Part shown: piece by piece, positions 1 to 13,215 of the stretch
Layout: each line of letters starts with the position of its first letter
Position numbering within the stretch: position 1 is the stretch's first letter
Assembly: GCA_973895155.1 (NCBI GenBank)
Contig: OZ316896.1
Span: 4,588,001-4,652,000 of the forward strand
DNA: 64,000 bases
Direction: 5' to 3'
Source: Marsupella aquatica
Taxonomy: Eukaryota > Marchantiophyta
Position numbers and translations under genes: made by a program
Notes under the pieces: generated by a model
The model's input: only the letters and a program-made list of their open reading frames with translations
Told to the model about the DNA's origin: nothing
The model's database searches: none

Positions 1-118
1 GCTATGATGTATGTCAAATGATAATCATGCATGCTTTTGGTAATAATTTTTATTTACATTCAAAAATTAGGCTCTAGGGCCCCATAATATATGTACATAG
101 AAAGAGGGATGTGCATAC
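1..118 (-). repeat. Truncated copy of dispersed repeat family A
   Basis: Read on the minus strand, this stretch matches 25520-25620 closely. Shared landmarks are a CTATGYACATAT block, a GGGGMCAT block, and a conserved core around ATTATCATTTGACATACATC. The same blocks recur more loosely at 45645-45770. The copy is cut by the window edge, so its length is unknown. No coding potential is seen. It belongs to the family described at 25155, 27391 and 45493. Confidence 0.6.
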
Positions 119-909
119 AAAAGAGGATGATATGTTATGGTGATTTTTTATCATTTCATTAACTTTCAAAGAATGTGAATACTAAATATATTTAACCTTC
201 AAAGAATGTAGTAAATATACTTTGTTTACACTTTCATTGTAATCTCCACTATTGACATTCAAAAAATGGGTAGTTGGGGCTAGTTGGAAAAGTTATGGAT
301 TACAGCTGGCCCATTCTATGACATAGCTATTTTGTTTTATTGGAACATTAAAAAAGAGTATTTATTGTATTTTATTGACAAATATTAAATGTGGCATGAT
401 TGTTAAAGTGATAAAACAAACCTCTACAGGAATAGTGACATTAAAATAAAGAAAATTTGGGGGGTTGTAAGAGAATGACAGCATTCAGGTAGTGATCTAA
501 TGAGGCACAATAATACTTATGACAATGATGAGTTACAATCATATTTATTACACTGAGGACTTATTTAGCTTAGAGGCACTCACAGAAATTTGAATTAAGC
601 TAGTAAATACACTTAATAACCATTGAATGTCAGCATTAGTCCTCAACCCAATGGGTGAACGAGTATCTGGGAGAGTGAAGGTCGAGGGTGTGAAGCTCGT
701 AGAAGACATAGCCCCTCAATGAGGAAATGCCAAGGCTCGCCAAGACATTGGGACTGAGGTGAGGGAACTTTACATAATTCAAATAGAAGAACAAAAGGGA
801 AGGAAAAATTTAATGGGGGTTTGTTTATATTCAAAAGGTCAGGAATTACAAAGCATGGACTACCCTAAAGCAAATTAAAAATGAAATAACTCCAGTATCT
901 ATGAAAATG

Positions 910-992
910 GCATTCATGAGCAGGTCAGGCGAATCAAAATAGCATTCATGAGCAGGTCAGGCGAATCAAAATAGCATTCATGAGCAGGTCAG
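910..992. repeat. 32-bp tandem repeat, about 2.6 copies
   Basis: The unit starts GCATTCATGAGCAGGTCAGG at 910, 942 and 974. The first two units are identical and the third is partial, diverging after CAGGT. Confidence 0.9.
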
Positions 993-1035
993 GTGGATAA
1001 GTGGATTCGCCATGTAGCAATGTTGGAGCATGGAC

Positions 1036-1087
1036 TATCAATTTGGTAGTAGGTGACCTTTCGTATCAATTTGGTAGTAGGTAACCT
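1036..1087. repeat. 28-bp tandem repeat, two copies
   Basis: TATCAATTTGGTAGTAGGT occurs at 1036 and again at 1064, followed by GACC and AACC respectively. A short local duplication in the upstream flank of the MFP gene. Confidence 0.85.
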
Positions 1088-1980
1088 GTTGTGTGTGTAA
1101 AGCAGTAAAGTGCATCAAATTCTGAGATTTGAGACGCACTATTATTGGTTGACAAGTCCATCACGTGTACATAGTGGTAGAACACCGTCTAAGCACACCC
1201 AAGTCAGTCCCCTGTGCATGGACTTAGTGGGGATTGCAAATTATAGCAATGCTGCAAATCTCAAGGCAAACTCTGTTTAGAGTCTGTTCTGTGCGTCAAT
1301 CATTTGAGCAACAACCGTCTCGCGGTTTTGTTACGAGAGACTTGACAACAGACCAGAATTTCGAGTCCTTGATTTGAGCTGCAGAATCCAAAACGTATAT
1401 CAACTCTTTCATTCAGCTACTGGCAATCTCGCAGAAATCTCGATCACTTACAGCTCGATAAAATGAATTGATCGATTCATTCGAGGACACATGCCTCGGA
1501 ATTCTCTAATCGACTAAATGCACTTACAATCGTCGGTGCGGAAGCGTGGGAAGAAGGAAAGCAAGTTCCTGTCTTCGAGAGTGTGAGAAGCGTCGTGTGC
1601 GCCACCATCTTTCTTCAGGAACTTGATGTATGGAGTATACTTTTTTGACCTGAGTGCTTTCCAAATTCATTGCTCACTTCAGTGAACTGACTGACTCCAT
1701 TCTTGACTATTTCTTGGGCATTCTTGAGGATTCTTGAGAAAAGAGGAATTTTAACTGTAACCGCACATGTAATCTAAGCGACAGCGCACAGGTGACCATT
1801 TCTTCGTCGCTTTCAGATAATGAATGGAAGAGATCCACCGAGGAATATCAGCGTGTGGAGGGGGGACCGCAAAGCTCACGTCTTCCATAATTGGTAGAGC
1901 ATTTTTTTCTCATGAAGTGTAGAAGAATTTACTAAATTCAGGCTGCTGGGTGTTGTAGACAGTGGCCGAGAGATCACAAG

Positions 1981-4900
1981 ATGGGGAGGCCGGCGGTGAC
2001 TATGGAGGTGGGGGACGATGGGGTAGCTGTCATCACCATGTTCAACCCTCCCGTCAACTCCCTGAGCGAAGCTGGTATGGACTTCACAAGCTGGACTCGT
2101 TTGTGTGCCCAAGGGTATCATTTTCGTTCAGGCAGCAAAGTTTCGAGGTGAAGATAGGCGGGAAGGTGTTTGTTCTCTGACTGGCGACCATAACTGATGG
2201 TTTCGGAAGCAATTTTTGAATCCATTTTGTCGAGGCGAAGAACTATGAAAATGGTTTTCTTTTATCAGAATATTGATTAAGCAGCAGCTCAGTGTTTCTT
2301 TTGGCAAAGTCCTGAAGTTGTCCTGCGTTTTGCAGTGCTAATTGGTGTGTATGCGAGCTTTAAGGAGGCACATAGCAGAAATGATGTTAAAGCTATCGTG
2401 TTAAGTGGTGAGGCTATTTTCCTTATTTACAATTGTATTCACCTGAGTCAACATTTCCTCTGCTGGTCAACAAAACACAGAGAGAACTTTTAAAAATCAC
2501 ACAGCCAAGACAGGTCTACTGTGAAATCCTTTATCGAAACAGAAACAAAGCAAATAAGAGGGCTCAGATTTCTGGATTTGAGAGAGTAGTTGAAAGGAAC
2601 GAACAAACACATTGTACTAAGTGAGTGTCACTGAAAATAGGTTCTCCCCAAAATTGATGTTGGAGCTCTGTTCTGTTTGCAGGAGCGGGTGGACAATTTT
2701 CTGGTGGAGCTGACATTGGGACAATGCAGAAGAAAAAGGCAACAGGTCAGCTAAAACCCTTTTCTACATTCTCACTTTGCTCTGTTGTCATCTTGTACAC
2801 TCTGTCCCTTGGCCCCATTGGTGGGTGTAGACTTCACTTCAGACACTAGAGCCTCAGAAATTGATAGCTCATATCGCCTTGCTGGCAGATAGAGTGCGAT
2901 ATACATATCAGGAACTAAATCAGATACAATAAGAGTAGATTTCGAGCGGTTCGTCCTCGCTGATTAATTTAAAGAGAAGCTTCACCTGGGAAGATCACAT
3001 CTAGATTCTACAGGAACTGCAAACCAATCACACAGTCACTTGTGAAAAGGGGCCATGACCCCCGCGTCTTCTGATGTAATGGAAGGTGCAGTTGAAGTCG
3101 TATTTAATGTCTGGAGATACATTGCCCTGGAGGTTTTCCTGGACATTTGATGACCGCAAGTCCGAAGACATTAGCATGGCTTTTACTTGGAATCAAATTT
3201 CTCGTCTTTGTAACAGATTCAGGAGCCAACAATAAACGTCCGTTTACAGGAGTCGAACTGATGAATGATATATTTGAAGGTATTTACCCAATTCGTTAGA
3301 ATGCTGAGCTTTTGTGTTGTCAGTGGCTCGCAAGAACATTTGCACAGCTTGTCAAGGCTTCTTTCCCATCACAGGGTTTAGGCAAGGGACCTGGTCGAAC
3401 CGTTTGATAGTGTATCGTAGTCAATCTCTGCTCAGTTCCAGCCTTAGTACTTTCTACACTCTCGCAAACCATAGAAACTAATCGCATATGAATTGTAGCC
3501 ACCTTCTCAATTACTGACATCAGACAAAATCAGGCTGCACGATAACTTATTTCTTGGCGTAGATTGCAACGACATGAGAATCGACTTCATTAGAAAACAA
3601 ATGTTTCGGGAGATTTGTTGAAATTGCCTCATGAGATACTGGAACAGGGTTCCACCTTCGTCTCGTCCCTGTTTACAAAACGAGCAATGTGTTTGCTATG
3701 ACTTTGCTTTGGTTCGACTTTTTTGTTATTTTTCTTGGTTTGCTCATTCCACATGAAAGTCATTCTTGTTTAGACATCTAATAGGATGACATTAGGATCT
3801 GCAGGTAGCTAGGCTTATGGGATCACAGGTCAAGGCGTTTTCAACTGCTAGCATGTCAGAGTACGATTAGAAGACAATGATGATCCTTCTTTCTTGGTTT
3901 TTATTCAGGTGGGCCAAAACCAGTGGTAGCAGCCATTGAAAAATTTGCACTAGGGGGAGGATTAGAGCTGGCCATGGTAATAGCAGCACCCCACCTGTAC
4001 TCTTATGATGTATTTCATCAAAACGATACCTCTCCTTGATTCATGTTGCAGTCTTCAGCAGTAGGGCATATCACAATTCATCATGAAAAGTCATGTAGGT
4101 CATCATGTGCGTACCTCAGCGAAAGGAGGGTCCTGATACTGATGCTTAACATCGAGCAATGTGTCTTATAACAGAGCTGTCATGCCCGCCTTGCTGCTCC
4201 AAAGACAAGGCTGGGTTTGCCTGAACTGCAGCTTGGCATCATTCCAGGGCTTGGAGGTAAATTGAAGCTTATGAAGTGAACTGTTAAAGTTGCAACATCA
4301 TACGCTATAAGCTCCGCATCACTGTTCACGTTTGACTTGTAATTCTCGATCTAATATTTACTATGCAAAAAATTATCTGTTTCGCTGAAGGCACTCAAAG
4401 ACTTCCCCGACTTGTTGGAGTGAAAATGGCAATCGATATGATGCTGGTAGGTCTACTGTATTTTGTCGTCCCTCAGCCATTTGCATAAACATGTTCTTGC
4501 ACCATCGCCTTTTCTGTATTCAATCTAGAGATTGAAATTCGTTTTAGATGTTGAATGTGAGGATAGTGTGTAATTCACTTTCCTCATTTAAGAACCTTCA
4601 CAGAGCACTGGAAAAGGCAAGAAGTATCAGATAACTTTGAAGATCGAACATGTGGAGAATCTGAATCATGTAAATCTACTTCAGTTTCAAATTTTCGAAA
4701 TACCCAGAATCATTGTCTCGAATAAGGACTTAGCCAGTTTCGTCTACATGGTGATCTACCTCGTTAAATGGATTTTTACACCATTGCTGGCCAGGCGCAT
4801 AATGTGTTGTCTCAGACTCTCAGACTCTACATTTTGACCGACTTTTCCCGATTATTTGCAAGTTAGGTTGATTAATCTGAAATACCCGACATTAGTAAGG

Positions 4901-7900
4901 CAATCTGAGGTAATGTCTTCAGTATGAATCCTCTGACCTGAGCCCAGTATGTTAACAGATCTTCAAAACAACATGATGTTGCTCCTGCTGTGTAAGGTCT
5001 AGGTTATGATTTGCGTGATGTGGCAGACTTCGAAGTTCATCCAAGAAGAGGAGGCCTTGAAAGCTGGGCTGGTTGATGCAGTTGTACCAGCTGAGAAACT
5101 TCTGACCGAGGCACGCAGATGGGCTGTCGATATTTCCACAGGTCGAAAGCCTTGGAATAGATCCCTGGAACGGACAGATCATTTAGGGTCGGACGATGAA
5201 ACTTTCAAACTAATCAAGGAGGGGAGGGTCAAAGTCAAAAGGATGTCTCCAAATGTACCTCATCCATCAGCATGCTTGGATGCAGTTGAAGCTGGGTTTT
5301 CAAAAGACCCATACTTTGGAACTGTTGAGGTGAGGTGCTCTCAGGATGTGAACGAATGTTTGTCGACGTTCCCTGTCTTGATACCTGGGTTGAGAGTCTT
5401 TGACGCAGATTAAACAGACTAGCTGCTCAACCAATCAGGTGGTGGTATCTGGCAAATATTTGTGAGCCGATCATAGTTGGTTGTGACTGTTTCAGTGGCT
5501 TCTTGATTCTGCAAAAAATGGCGTCAGCAGTCTCCTTATCACCTTTGTGTGGTGCGGTGCTCGTAATGCACTTTCTTGTTTTCAAATCTGGGTGCTGTTA
5601 CGGGAGGAAACCTGATGGACAAAATCTCTGTTAGCAATCTAGCGGGCATTTTCAGTACATTAGTTTGTGGTTGTTCAGTATGACTCCAACCAGTGGATGG
5701 TTACCAAAAAATTATCCTGATGATTTCTTGGCAGGAGGGAAAAATATCTTTAGATCTTCAAATTACTCCCACAGCAAAGGGATTAATTCATGCCTTCTTT
5801 TCTGAGCGAGCAGTTCTCAAGGTGTGTAAACAAGCTCAATCGTATCCACCTTTGTGCCCTTGCATCAAGAAAGTTCGAGTGGTGTGAGAAGAATACTCTT
5901 CCAGATATGGCACTTGATACAAACGAACAACGTTCAGAATCACTTGGGGTGCGACTTGTGCATAACACTTAAAAAAGCGGGAACCCTATCATGGTTATTT
6001 TTGTGCCCTCATCAGAATGAGCCAAATCCAATCCTGTTAAAAAATCTCTCTGACGGTCTCTGGCTCCTAATTCTTCCATTGTCCTCTTCAAAAACCTATT
6101 TGATTTATTAGCATAGGGTATTGCAAATTAGAAGAACAAATATAGCAGCTGAATTGTCATGGATCTATAGAGCATCTGAGGAAAGCCTGCTAAGGTTGCT
6201 TGATAGTCGTCTTTGCAATTGACTTAGTAAGCCTCAATACTACCTAACAGTTGATGCCACCTATAGTTCATTTAAAGGACATATTAAGTGGAACAATCTG
6301 TGGAATCTGTTCTCCATTTGTGTATGAGAATGTAAATCCAGTATCTGGATTCCATTATTAGATCTGCTTTGTGTGAATATCTTTGCATATAATTTCGAAT
6401 GCTGTGTCAAGGAAATGTCTTCCATGTATTAATTACAAGTCACCTTCCAGGTTCCGGGGGTTACAGATCAAGGTTTGAAAGCACGACCAATGCGAAGTGC
6501 TGGGGTGGTAGGAGGCGGCTTGATGGGGTCTGGCATCGTCACAGCAATGGTTCTCCAGAAAATCCCTGTAGTTCTCAAGGAAGTCAATTCAAAAGCTCTG
6601 GAGTATGGAATGAATATGATAAAAGGTTGCTTTCTTGTGGGAAAGTATGCTCCAAGTGATTGATGTGAAGTGGTGTGTTTTTGCATTCAGAGTTGCACGT
6701 GTCTTATTGCTAACATGCCAAACTTGCCAATTCTGGGTAATGTGCAAAAGTGGCCTCTCCATCTGATATCTTCTTTACTTGACTTTGACTTCAGCCAACG
6801 TTGAAAATCGGGCAGCAAGAGGTGGTTTTTCTGCACAGAAACTGCAAAGCACTCTAGCCCTTGTCAAAGGCACTCTAGACTTCAGAGACTTCAAAGACGT
6901 CGATATTGTCATCGAAGTAAGTTGGGCACTGAAACCAGGCCGTTTAGAAGTATTGGTGGGCCTGCACAATTTCATTTGTATTTCTCTGAAGGCAAATTTC
7001 TCTGAAGGCAAATTTGATCTGTTCTTGATAGCTGTGACTTTGGTTGAAACTCCATTAGTGATAATTCCTTGGTAATTGAGTGCTGATTTCTCTGGAACGT
7101 TGAGACCATTTCGGTTGCGGTGAATGAACCGCTGGAACCGAAACTAACAAAAAATCTGTGGCGCACTCATCATGGAAATTTTAGCGTATATTTCTTAACT
7201 GGACCTGGTAGATAGATATACTCCCGTAGTATACAACCTATGAATAACATAGTGAATACATTAATCCAAAGTTTTATTACGCACAGGGGTGTAGCTAGAG
7301 AACCTTCCAGTCTATCAGAGAAGAACTGAGATAGTCAATCACAAAGGGTCATTGACAATTCAAGTTTCAACTGGCTAATTTGACCAGTACTGGCTCCATG
7401 AAAGTGGAGGAAGACATTTTGAGGGAACGCATGAAATAGTAACTTTGGGTATGTGGGAATCAATGTTCAGGCTGTATTCGAGAGTGCGGAACTAAAGCAG
7501 AGTATATTTCAAAACCTCGAGAAGCATTGCAAACCTGATTGCATCTTGGCAACAAACACGTCTATGATCCTTCTCAGTGATGTTGGGGCAACGACCCCCA
7601 ACAGCAATCACCGGATGGCTGGCACTCATTTTTTCAGGTATTGCTTGCTAGATTGTTCAATCTGATCACAGAATTGTCAAACTTAGGTGTTCTTCTTATT
7701 AAAGATTAGCACTCGGCCTCTTGACTGAAAATTCACTATTTGTGTTTCTTATCATTAGACAACTCAGGAACTTTGGGTAACCAGTTGTTTTGTTGACCAA
7801 TGTGTTTGTTTCTGGGTGGGCAGTCCTGCACATGTGATGCCGCTGCTGGAGCTTGTGAGATCTCAAAAAACATCCCCTCAAGTCTTGTTGGACCTTATCA

Positions 7901-10622
7901 ATTTCGGAAAAGTTCTCGGGAAAACACCCATCGTAGTAGAAAGCTCCGTTGGCTTCGCTGTCAATCGTGTTTTCTTCCCCTATTCAATTGCTGCAACCTT
8001 CGTTGCAACCGAGCTTGGTGTACATCCATATCGAATCGATCAGATTCTTAAGAGTTTTGGAATGGCCATGGGTCCTTTCCGGTACTTTCCAAGCTTGGAA
8101 ATCATCTTCTTTCAATTATATTGATTTAGTTTTTGGTTTATCACCATAAAAAAACTGGTCAGGAAAAAATAAAAGTTGATGTAGATTGTCGAAAGGTAAA
8201 TTAGGAACAAGAAGGAAAATATAGTCAGCCAAAACTTAATCACGAGTAAATTTTTGATAGTACATCCTTCCCTTGGCAAGCTAACTGATCCTTCGTACCC
8301 AGCTCATCCACACCAATTTGATGCATTCCAAACCTTTTTTTGGATCTCATCCTTTCCTCGTTGCCTCCCAATAGCTCGAATGACATTTTTGAGTTTTTCT
8401 GTTTCTTGAAAATTAGCTGCCTTAAGTCGTGCCTAACTGCATTTGCCTCTACCTGCAAAATGCATCTTCTATGCACACAGAATGCGGTAACTCATATGTG
8501 GAATCTTTGGCTGCATCTGGAAACAGCATGAGTGATATGGCTGGAGTTCAAATTGAAACAGCAACAAAGCAACTATGGTCCAGAACTTTCCCAGACCGTG
8601 TATACCGACCTGTGGGTGGTAGTCTTGACACGTTGCTCGTTGAGCAACACCGCTTGGGTTAGCGAAAAAGTTTCAATGTATTTGCTCTTGTTTTAGACAA
8701 TACTACTCAATTGCATGAAATTCTATTGGTGGTCTTATGTTCGTAGCAAATGCCATTGGATAGCTGGCCTACAACGACATGGAAGTCCAAAAAAAACCCT
8801 TACGACAATGTGAGCTTGCACCCTTGTTTCTCCTGTTAGCTTCTATCTAGAATGTCATAATGTGTCGCTCATTACCATAGCAAATGAGTGCCGATCATTC
8901 CTTACATCTCCTATTTTTCTATAGAAATAGACAAACGTCTCTAATGACCAGAAAGCTTCGTCTGATCGGTTACTCTTGACCCTTGCACGTCTTTATTATG
9001 TTATTGATTACAGGGCATGACAATTTCCCAGTAGACGTGAAATTCTTTCATTCTCTCTTTTCCTTATTTGTTTGCTATCAGTTCATTGCACTGTGACGAT
9101 TAATCTGCCAATCGGACTTTAGGAAGATTCTTAGGTGTGGTAGTGGTTTTTTGTGTAGGTGAGAAGACATGGAAAGGTTATTACAACTACCCACAAGGCT
9201 CACGAAAAGAGCAGCCAGCTCCGGAGCTTGAGGAAATTTTAGCAGAGTGTCGGAAAGCTAAAAGTTTTAGTCCTGATCTACAGGTCTGGCCAGTACCCAG
9301 CCGCAACAATGAAAGATTCTATTCTGTGCAGTCCTTTATCTTGACTCGGGTATCCTTGCACGCTTTTGACTTATCTTTCTTAGTGAAAGGTTTTTTGGCG
9401 AAAACACATATTGGAGACATACGTTTCTGATTAGAAGTGACCCAATAATAGTGAAAGCGTGATCCCCTACAATTTGTAAGAACTATTGAACGCTATGAAG
9501 TTGCAGTTTTTGCAGTTGGTTTCCTCTTCGTTCAATACGTCAGTACTCGAAGCTCTGAAAGTCTGTAGAGTTGCTCTAGAACAGGTGTAAGGGGGGCATT
9601 CAATAGACTGCGATAAGCAAGGTTTGATTTGTACTTGATGGGCTTTTCCTCAATCGTTGAATATCAGCTGAAAGTTCGTGAATTATCTGCAATCATCAGG
9701 GTCAGCCGCTGTCAGACCAGGAAGTCTTGGAGCTGATGCTTTTTCCCGTGGTAAATGAGGCAACACGTGTACTGGAGGAAAGAATTGTGCTGCGTACATC
9801 GGATCTGGATCTTTCGTCGATCATGGGCATGGGGTTTCCAAGATACAGGTTGTTTGAAGATTTATGAACGAAGGCAATCATTGGGTTTGAGTTAAATTGT
9901 TGGTGTGATTTCTAGGCTCAAATTTTTCTGACAACTTATGTTTTCTTTCAGGGGTGGAATTATCTTCTGGGGAGATTTGGTTGGGGCTAAGCATATTCAT
10001 TCCCAATTGACCAAGTGGGCCAACTTATATCAATCCAGTACTTGGGGTGACTTTTTCAAGCCCTCTGCAAGCCTGGAGAGAGTAGTAAAAGAAGGCATCA
10101 CTATGGTATTTACACTTCCAAAATGCAGAGTCCCACATCAACTTGGTTTCCTTAAACTGGACCAGAGCGAGTTTCTGCTATTTATCGATATAGCTAACTA
10201 GCGTCTATTTTGACTTTCTTCGTTAATGAAGAGCATTGTATAAGGACATTGATGAAAGGCATTGCGTATAGCGATCATCTGTTTTTTTTTTTTTTTTGGG
10301 GGGGGGGGGGAGGTGGGGGGCGGGGGGAAGGGGGCACAAAAAGCGATCATGTGTTGTATGTAACTTGAGAGGAATTTTCACTACCAAAAGATTATGCTTA
10401 CTGAGGTTTTGCTGTGAGGTGGAGAAGGACACGGTCAGCTATGGTTACTGTGCGATGGGTAGAAAAGAAGTCCGGCCAGTTAAGTGTGAGCATAATTTAG
10501 AGGAAGAAGGGAATCTTTTATTGCGAGCAGCACTTCCAGGTTTGACTTTTAACAGTTTGGCAAATGTGCTGTGCTACGTGATGCAGAAGCAAATTTTGGA
10601 GTACCAACAATCGCGGTTGTAA
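1981..10622 (+). CDS. MFP2: Peroxisomal multifunctional protein (enoyl-CoA hydratase / 3-hydroxyacyl-CoA dehydrogenase), 18 exons
   Basis: Catalyses two steps of peroxisomal fatty-acid beta-oxidation: hydration of 2-trans-enoyl-CoA and NAD-dependent oxidation of L-3-hydroxyacyl-CoA. Exons: 1981-2074, 2336-2407, 2683-2745, 3217-3279, 3909-3976, 4175-4256, 4391-4446, 5027-5329, 5735-5821, 6451-6625, 6795-6916, 7471-7637, 7824-8081, 8527-8657, 9159-9283, 9700-9848, 9952-10105, 10587-10622. Every junction is in phase and gives 734 aa, close to plant MFP2/AIM1 (about 720-725). The crotonase domain has GGGLELA with Glu117 and PELQLG with Glu137, matching the two catalytic Glu of FadB. The dehydrogenase part has an NAD-binding GGGLMG at about 317-322, and His448 and Glu460 in the HFFSPAH..PLLE block. 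The C terminus is SRL, a PTS1 peroxisomal signal. The ATG at 1981 gives a start MGRPAVTMEVGDDG; an in-frame ATG lies 7 codons on. MFP2 versus AIM1 orthology is not resolved. Confidence 0.95.
10282..10334. repeat. Poly-T/poly-G low-complexity tract in MFP intron 17
   Basis: A run of about 16 T (10282-10297) is followed by about 13 G, then G-rich sequence with several GGGG runs up to 10334. It lies inside the last intron of the MFP gene, between exon 17 and the 36-nt exon that carries the peroxisomal signal. The G-rich strand could form a G-quadruplex, which is inference. Assembly length error is likely in such tracts. Confidence 0.9.
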
Positions 10623-12464
10623 CTATATGGATGTTTAGTGCCATGCGCTGCCAAAGAAGTTCTGGAATCTCGTCGAGAAACCACTGTGATTGAAAAGCTT
10701 ACAAAGTGGAGTGGCGATATACAGAGTACAGCTTTTGGTGAAGGCCTCTAAGGGGCAAACTGTCTGCTAAGGTAGAGTACTCCTTTTTAGTGAGGGCGCT
10801 AAAAGGCCAAGTGTTGTGAACGTGGTGGTGCGTTTCAAGTCCATCTAAATTTCTGGCAAGACTTGGGGTTCTCAGGTAGAGGTCTCTTAGAGAGGACCTC
10901 AAGCCGTCGGCGTTTCAGTGCAATGACTGAATCAGCAATTGTTTAGATTGAGTTAGATTCGAGTCAACTCAACTTAAAAACAATTGCATGAAAAATATTC
11001 CGCAGAAAAAATATTACAAAGTTGTGCCCTTAATTAAGAGTGATTTATTTCTCCTTTGGTTAGTGACGGGTGCTGCGAATGCAAGAATACCCATGGAGAT
11101 GGGAGTATTCTTGCACAAGGACGTTGTAAGTTTGTGCAATCATTTTTGGATCCAGGTTTGAAAGGAAGGGTCTTGAATGTTGAGTAGGACTTGCATGAAC
11201 TGAGATCGCATCATGCATACTTGTTATTCCCTTTTGATTTAGTATTCCGAAGGCGAACTGACCAAATTTCCAATGAAGTGATCAGTCCGAGACCTGGCGA
11301 GGTATCTTTGTTAAAACGCAATTGGGACGGAAGATGAACAAATTGAGATCAACAACGTCCATCCTGCGCTGGATGTAATTAAATGATGGTCTGCTGTTAC
11401 CAGGGCGGATCGTTGGAATTCTAAATTTTCGTGAACTGACGAAAAACGCACTCGCCATACGTACGCACCATGACCTCCGCCCGCGTCAGAGTTGACTGTG
11501 TCCTGCAGTCAACCTTTTTGCTGAGACTGGGTGAGCTTTGCAATCACAATTTGAGACTAAAAAGATCCACAAAAGCAAAAATTTGAAACTGGAATTTGGA
11601 CTTCAGAGTGTACTCAGATGCAAGTCGAGTGCCCGAACACTGAAAATCTTCAGAAATGATCGATGCAAAGTGCAGAGAAAAAACTAGAAAATTAGTTCAT
11701 CATCTCATCCAGTTGAGGAAACTATAACGAATTCTAAAATGGGTGAGGGTGGCTTTACAAGCCTTGGGGGCAGCTTGAGTGTTTTCTTACCAAAGGTAAT
11801 CTATCAGCCATGTAACATACTAAAAATAGTGCACGTAGGCTGAAAGAGAGTTTGGGGGACAGGTTGATAATTAAGCTCAGTTTCGGGGATAGGTTAGTAA
11901 ACAGCTGCTCAATGTATTGTAAAGCTAACTTTAGCAAAAGGTGTTAGGATAATATGCCAGGACACAAGTTGGGGCCCCACTACAAGTAAAGGTCACATAG
12001 TGTTTGGCTAGGGCCCTTCTTGTTGTGACAAGAGAAGATCCCATGAGGGAAATGTGGGTCCACTTTTAAAGTGAAAGACTCAAAGTAGGAATGGACCAAG
12101 AGGCCAGATGAAGAGACGTCCAAAAGAGGTGGTCTAAAATATGGGACAAAGACTGTGCTCCGTACAGGCAAAACTTGGGCCCCACTCCATTTGATATAGG
12201 ATCAACAACACTTTAGAAGGAAACTGCCCACAACATTTTGTAAAGTAAATAGCAGTTGTATCTCTCCTATGAATGACCCTGACCAAATCTTGGAGACCAG
12301 AGTTTTCTTTGAAAATGCCCACAAAGTATTGTGAAGGCACCCTGACATTCTTCTCCTTGCCACACACGTTGATTAGAGTACATATCAAACTAAACTACAC
12401 TAGAAGAACCCAAATGCGAGTGGTTGTGTTCATTTGGATGTGTTAGGCATTAGGTTTAGAGTTA
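10623..12464. other. Intergenic region downstream of MFP
   Basis: The 3' UTR of the MFP gene must begin here; no clear polyadenylation signal was chosen. Short open frames on the minus strand around 11755-12388 have no recognisable protein similarity. No RNA gene was seen. Confidence 0.45.
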
Positions 12465-12643
12465 TGACTGTATCCATAGTTGGGGCTAACTTTAGTCACT
12501 AACTTGGTTAGGTTAGTCATGCTACACACTATATACTCAAGTAGTTTTTGCTTGGACTGTAGCCATAGTTAGGGCTAACCGTAGCCACAGACTTGGCTAG
12601 TTTAGTCATGCTGCACATTATATCCTTAAGTAATGTTCGCTTG
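12465..12643. repeat. Diverged tandem duplication, unit about 90 bp, two copies
   Basis: Both copies follow the order GACTGTAnCCATAGTT, GGGCTAAC, ACTTGG, TTAGTCATGCT, CACAYTATAT, AGTA and CTTGGA, starting at about 12465 and 12554. Identity is moderate, so the duplication is old. Confidence 0.75.
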
Positions 12644-12725
12644 GATAGTTGGAACTTGGGCTCATTGTTACAGAACCAGTTAAGAAATGACTAACTTGTA
12701 TTGCAAACTTGGTATGTCCGACATA

Positions 12726-12870
12726 CCTAGAATGCAGTAACTTTGCTTTTCCTCCACTATACTTTGTTTGACACTTTTTAGTGTTGCCATTTTGGACCCT
12801 AGAATGTAGTAACTTTTGCTTTTCCTCCACTATACTTTGTTTGACACTTTTTAGTGTTGCCATTATGGGC
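12726..12870. repeat. 72-bp tandem duplication, two copies
   Basis: CCTAGAATG starts at 12726 and 12798. Both copies contain TTTTCCTCCACTATACTTTG and GACACTTTTTAGTGTTGCCA, with only a few differences, so it is a fairly recent duplication. It lies just left of the foldback and recombinase elements. Confidence 0.9.
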
Positions 12871-12957
12871 TTCTTCTGACTTTCCTTCATTGTACTTCGT
12901 TTTGTTCCTTTTCATAAGGTTCTTTTCGTAACCTGGTACTTTTCTCACTTTATGTAT

Positions 12958-13107
12958 AGGATAATCAGGCTTTAGTCGCCTGTTACCAGGGAGTAACGGG
13001 GCGACCAAGTTACGACCGACCCGCGACCGGCGGAAGCCGGGAGCGTGTCGGGAGTAACTTGTGAGCCCCGGTTAATCCCGGTAACAGGGGTGCTAAATCC
13101 TGATTAA
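12958..13107. mobile_element. 150-bp foldback (hairpin) MITE-like element
   Basis: Nearly the whole interval folds back on itself. The left end TAATCAGGCTTTAG matches the inverted right end CTAAATCCTGATTA. Further in, GTTACC, GTAAC, GGGGC and CAAGTTAC blocks pair with their inverted partners, giving arms of about 70 bp around a short GC-rich centre. There is no coding capacity. The ends resemble those of the adjacent recombinase-carrying element (TAATCAGGTTTTAGTC at 13118), so this may be a non-autonomous relative. No target-site duplication could be fixed. Confidence 0.7.
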
Positions 13108-13215
13108 TTAACGTGCGTAATCAGGTTTTAGTCTGCAGTTTACCAGCAATCACCAGTGCAGCCAATGGGAGCGGCGCATCAAACATAAATACAATGCAAA
13201 GCTGATGAAGGTGCT

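Larger units (their letters stand above)
119..1980. other. Intergenic DNA and 5' flank of the MFP gene
   Basis: AT-rich sequence without a recognisable gene. It contains two small tandem repeats (910-992 and 1036-1087). The last few hundred bases before the ATG at 1981 should include the promoter and 5' UTR of the beta-oxidation gene, but I could not place a TATA box or transcription start with confidence. Confidence 0.5.
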
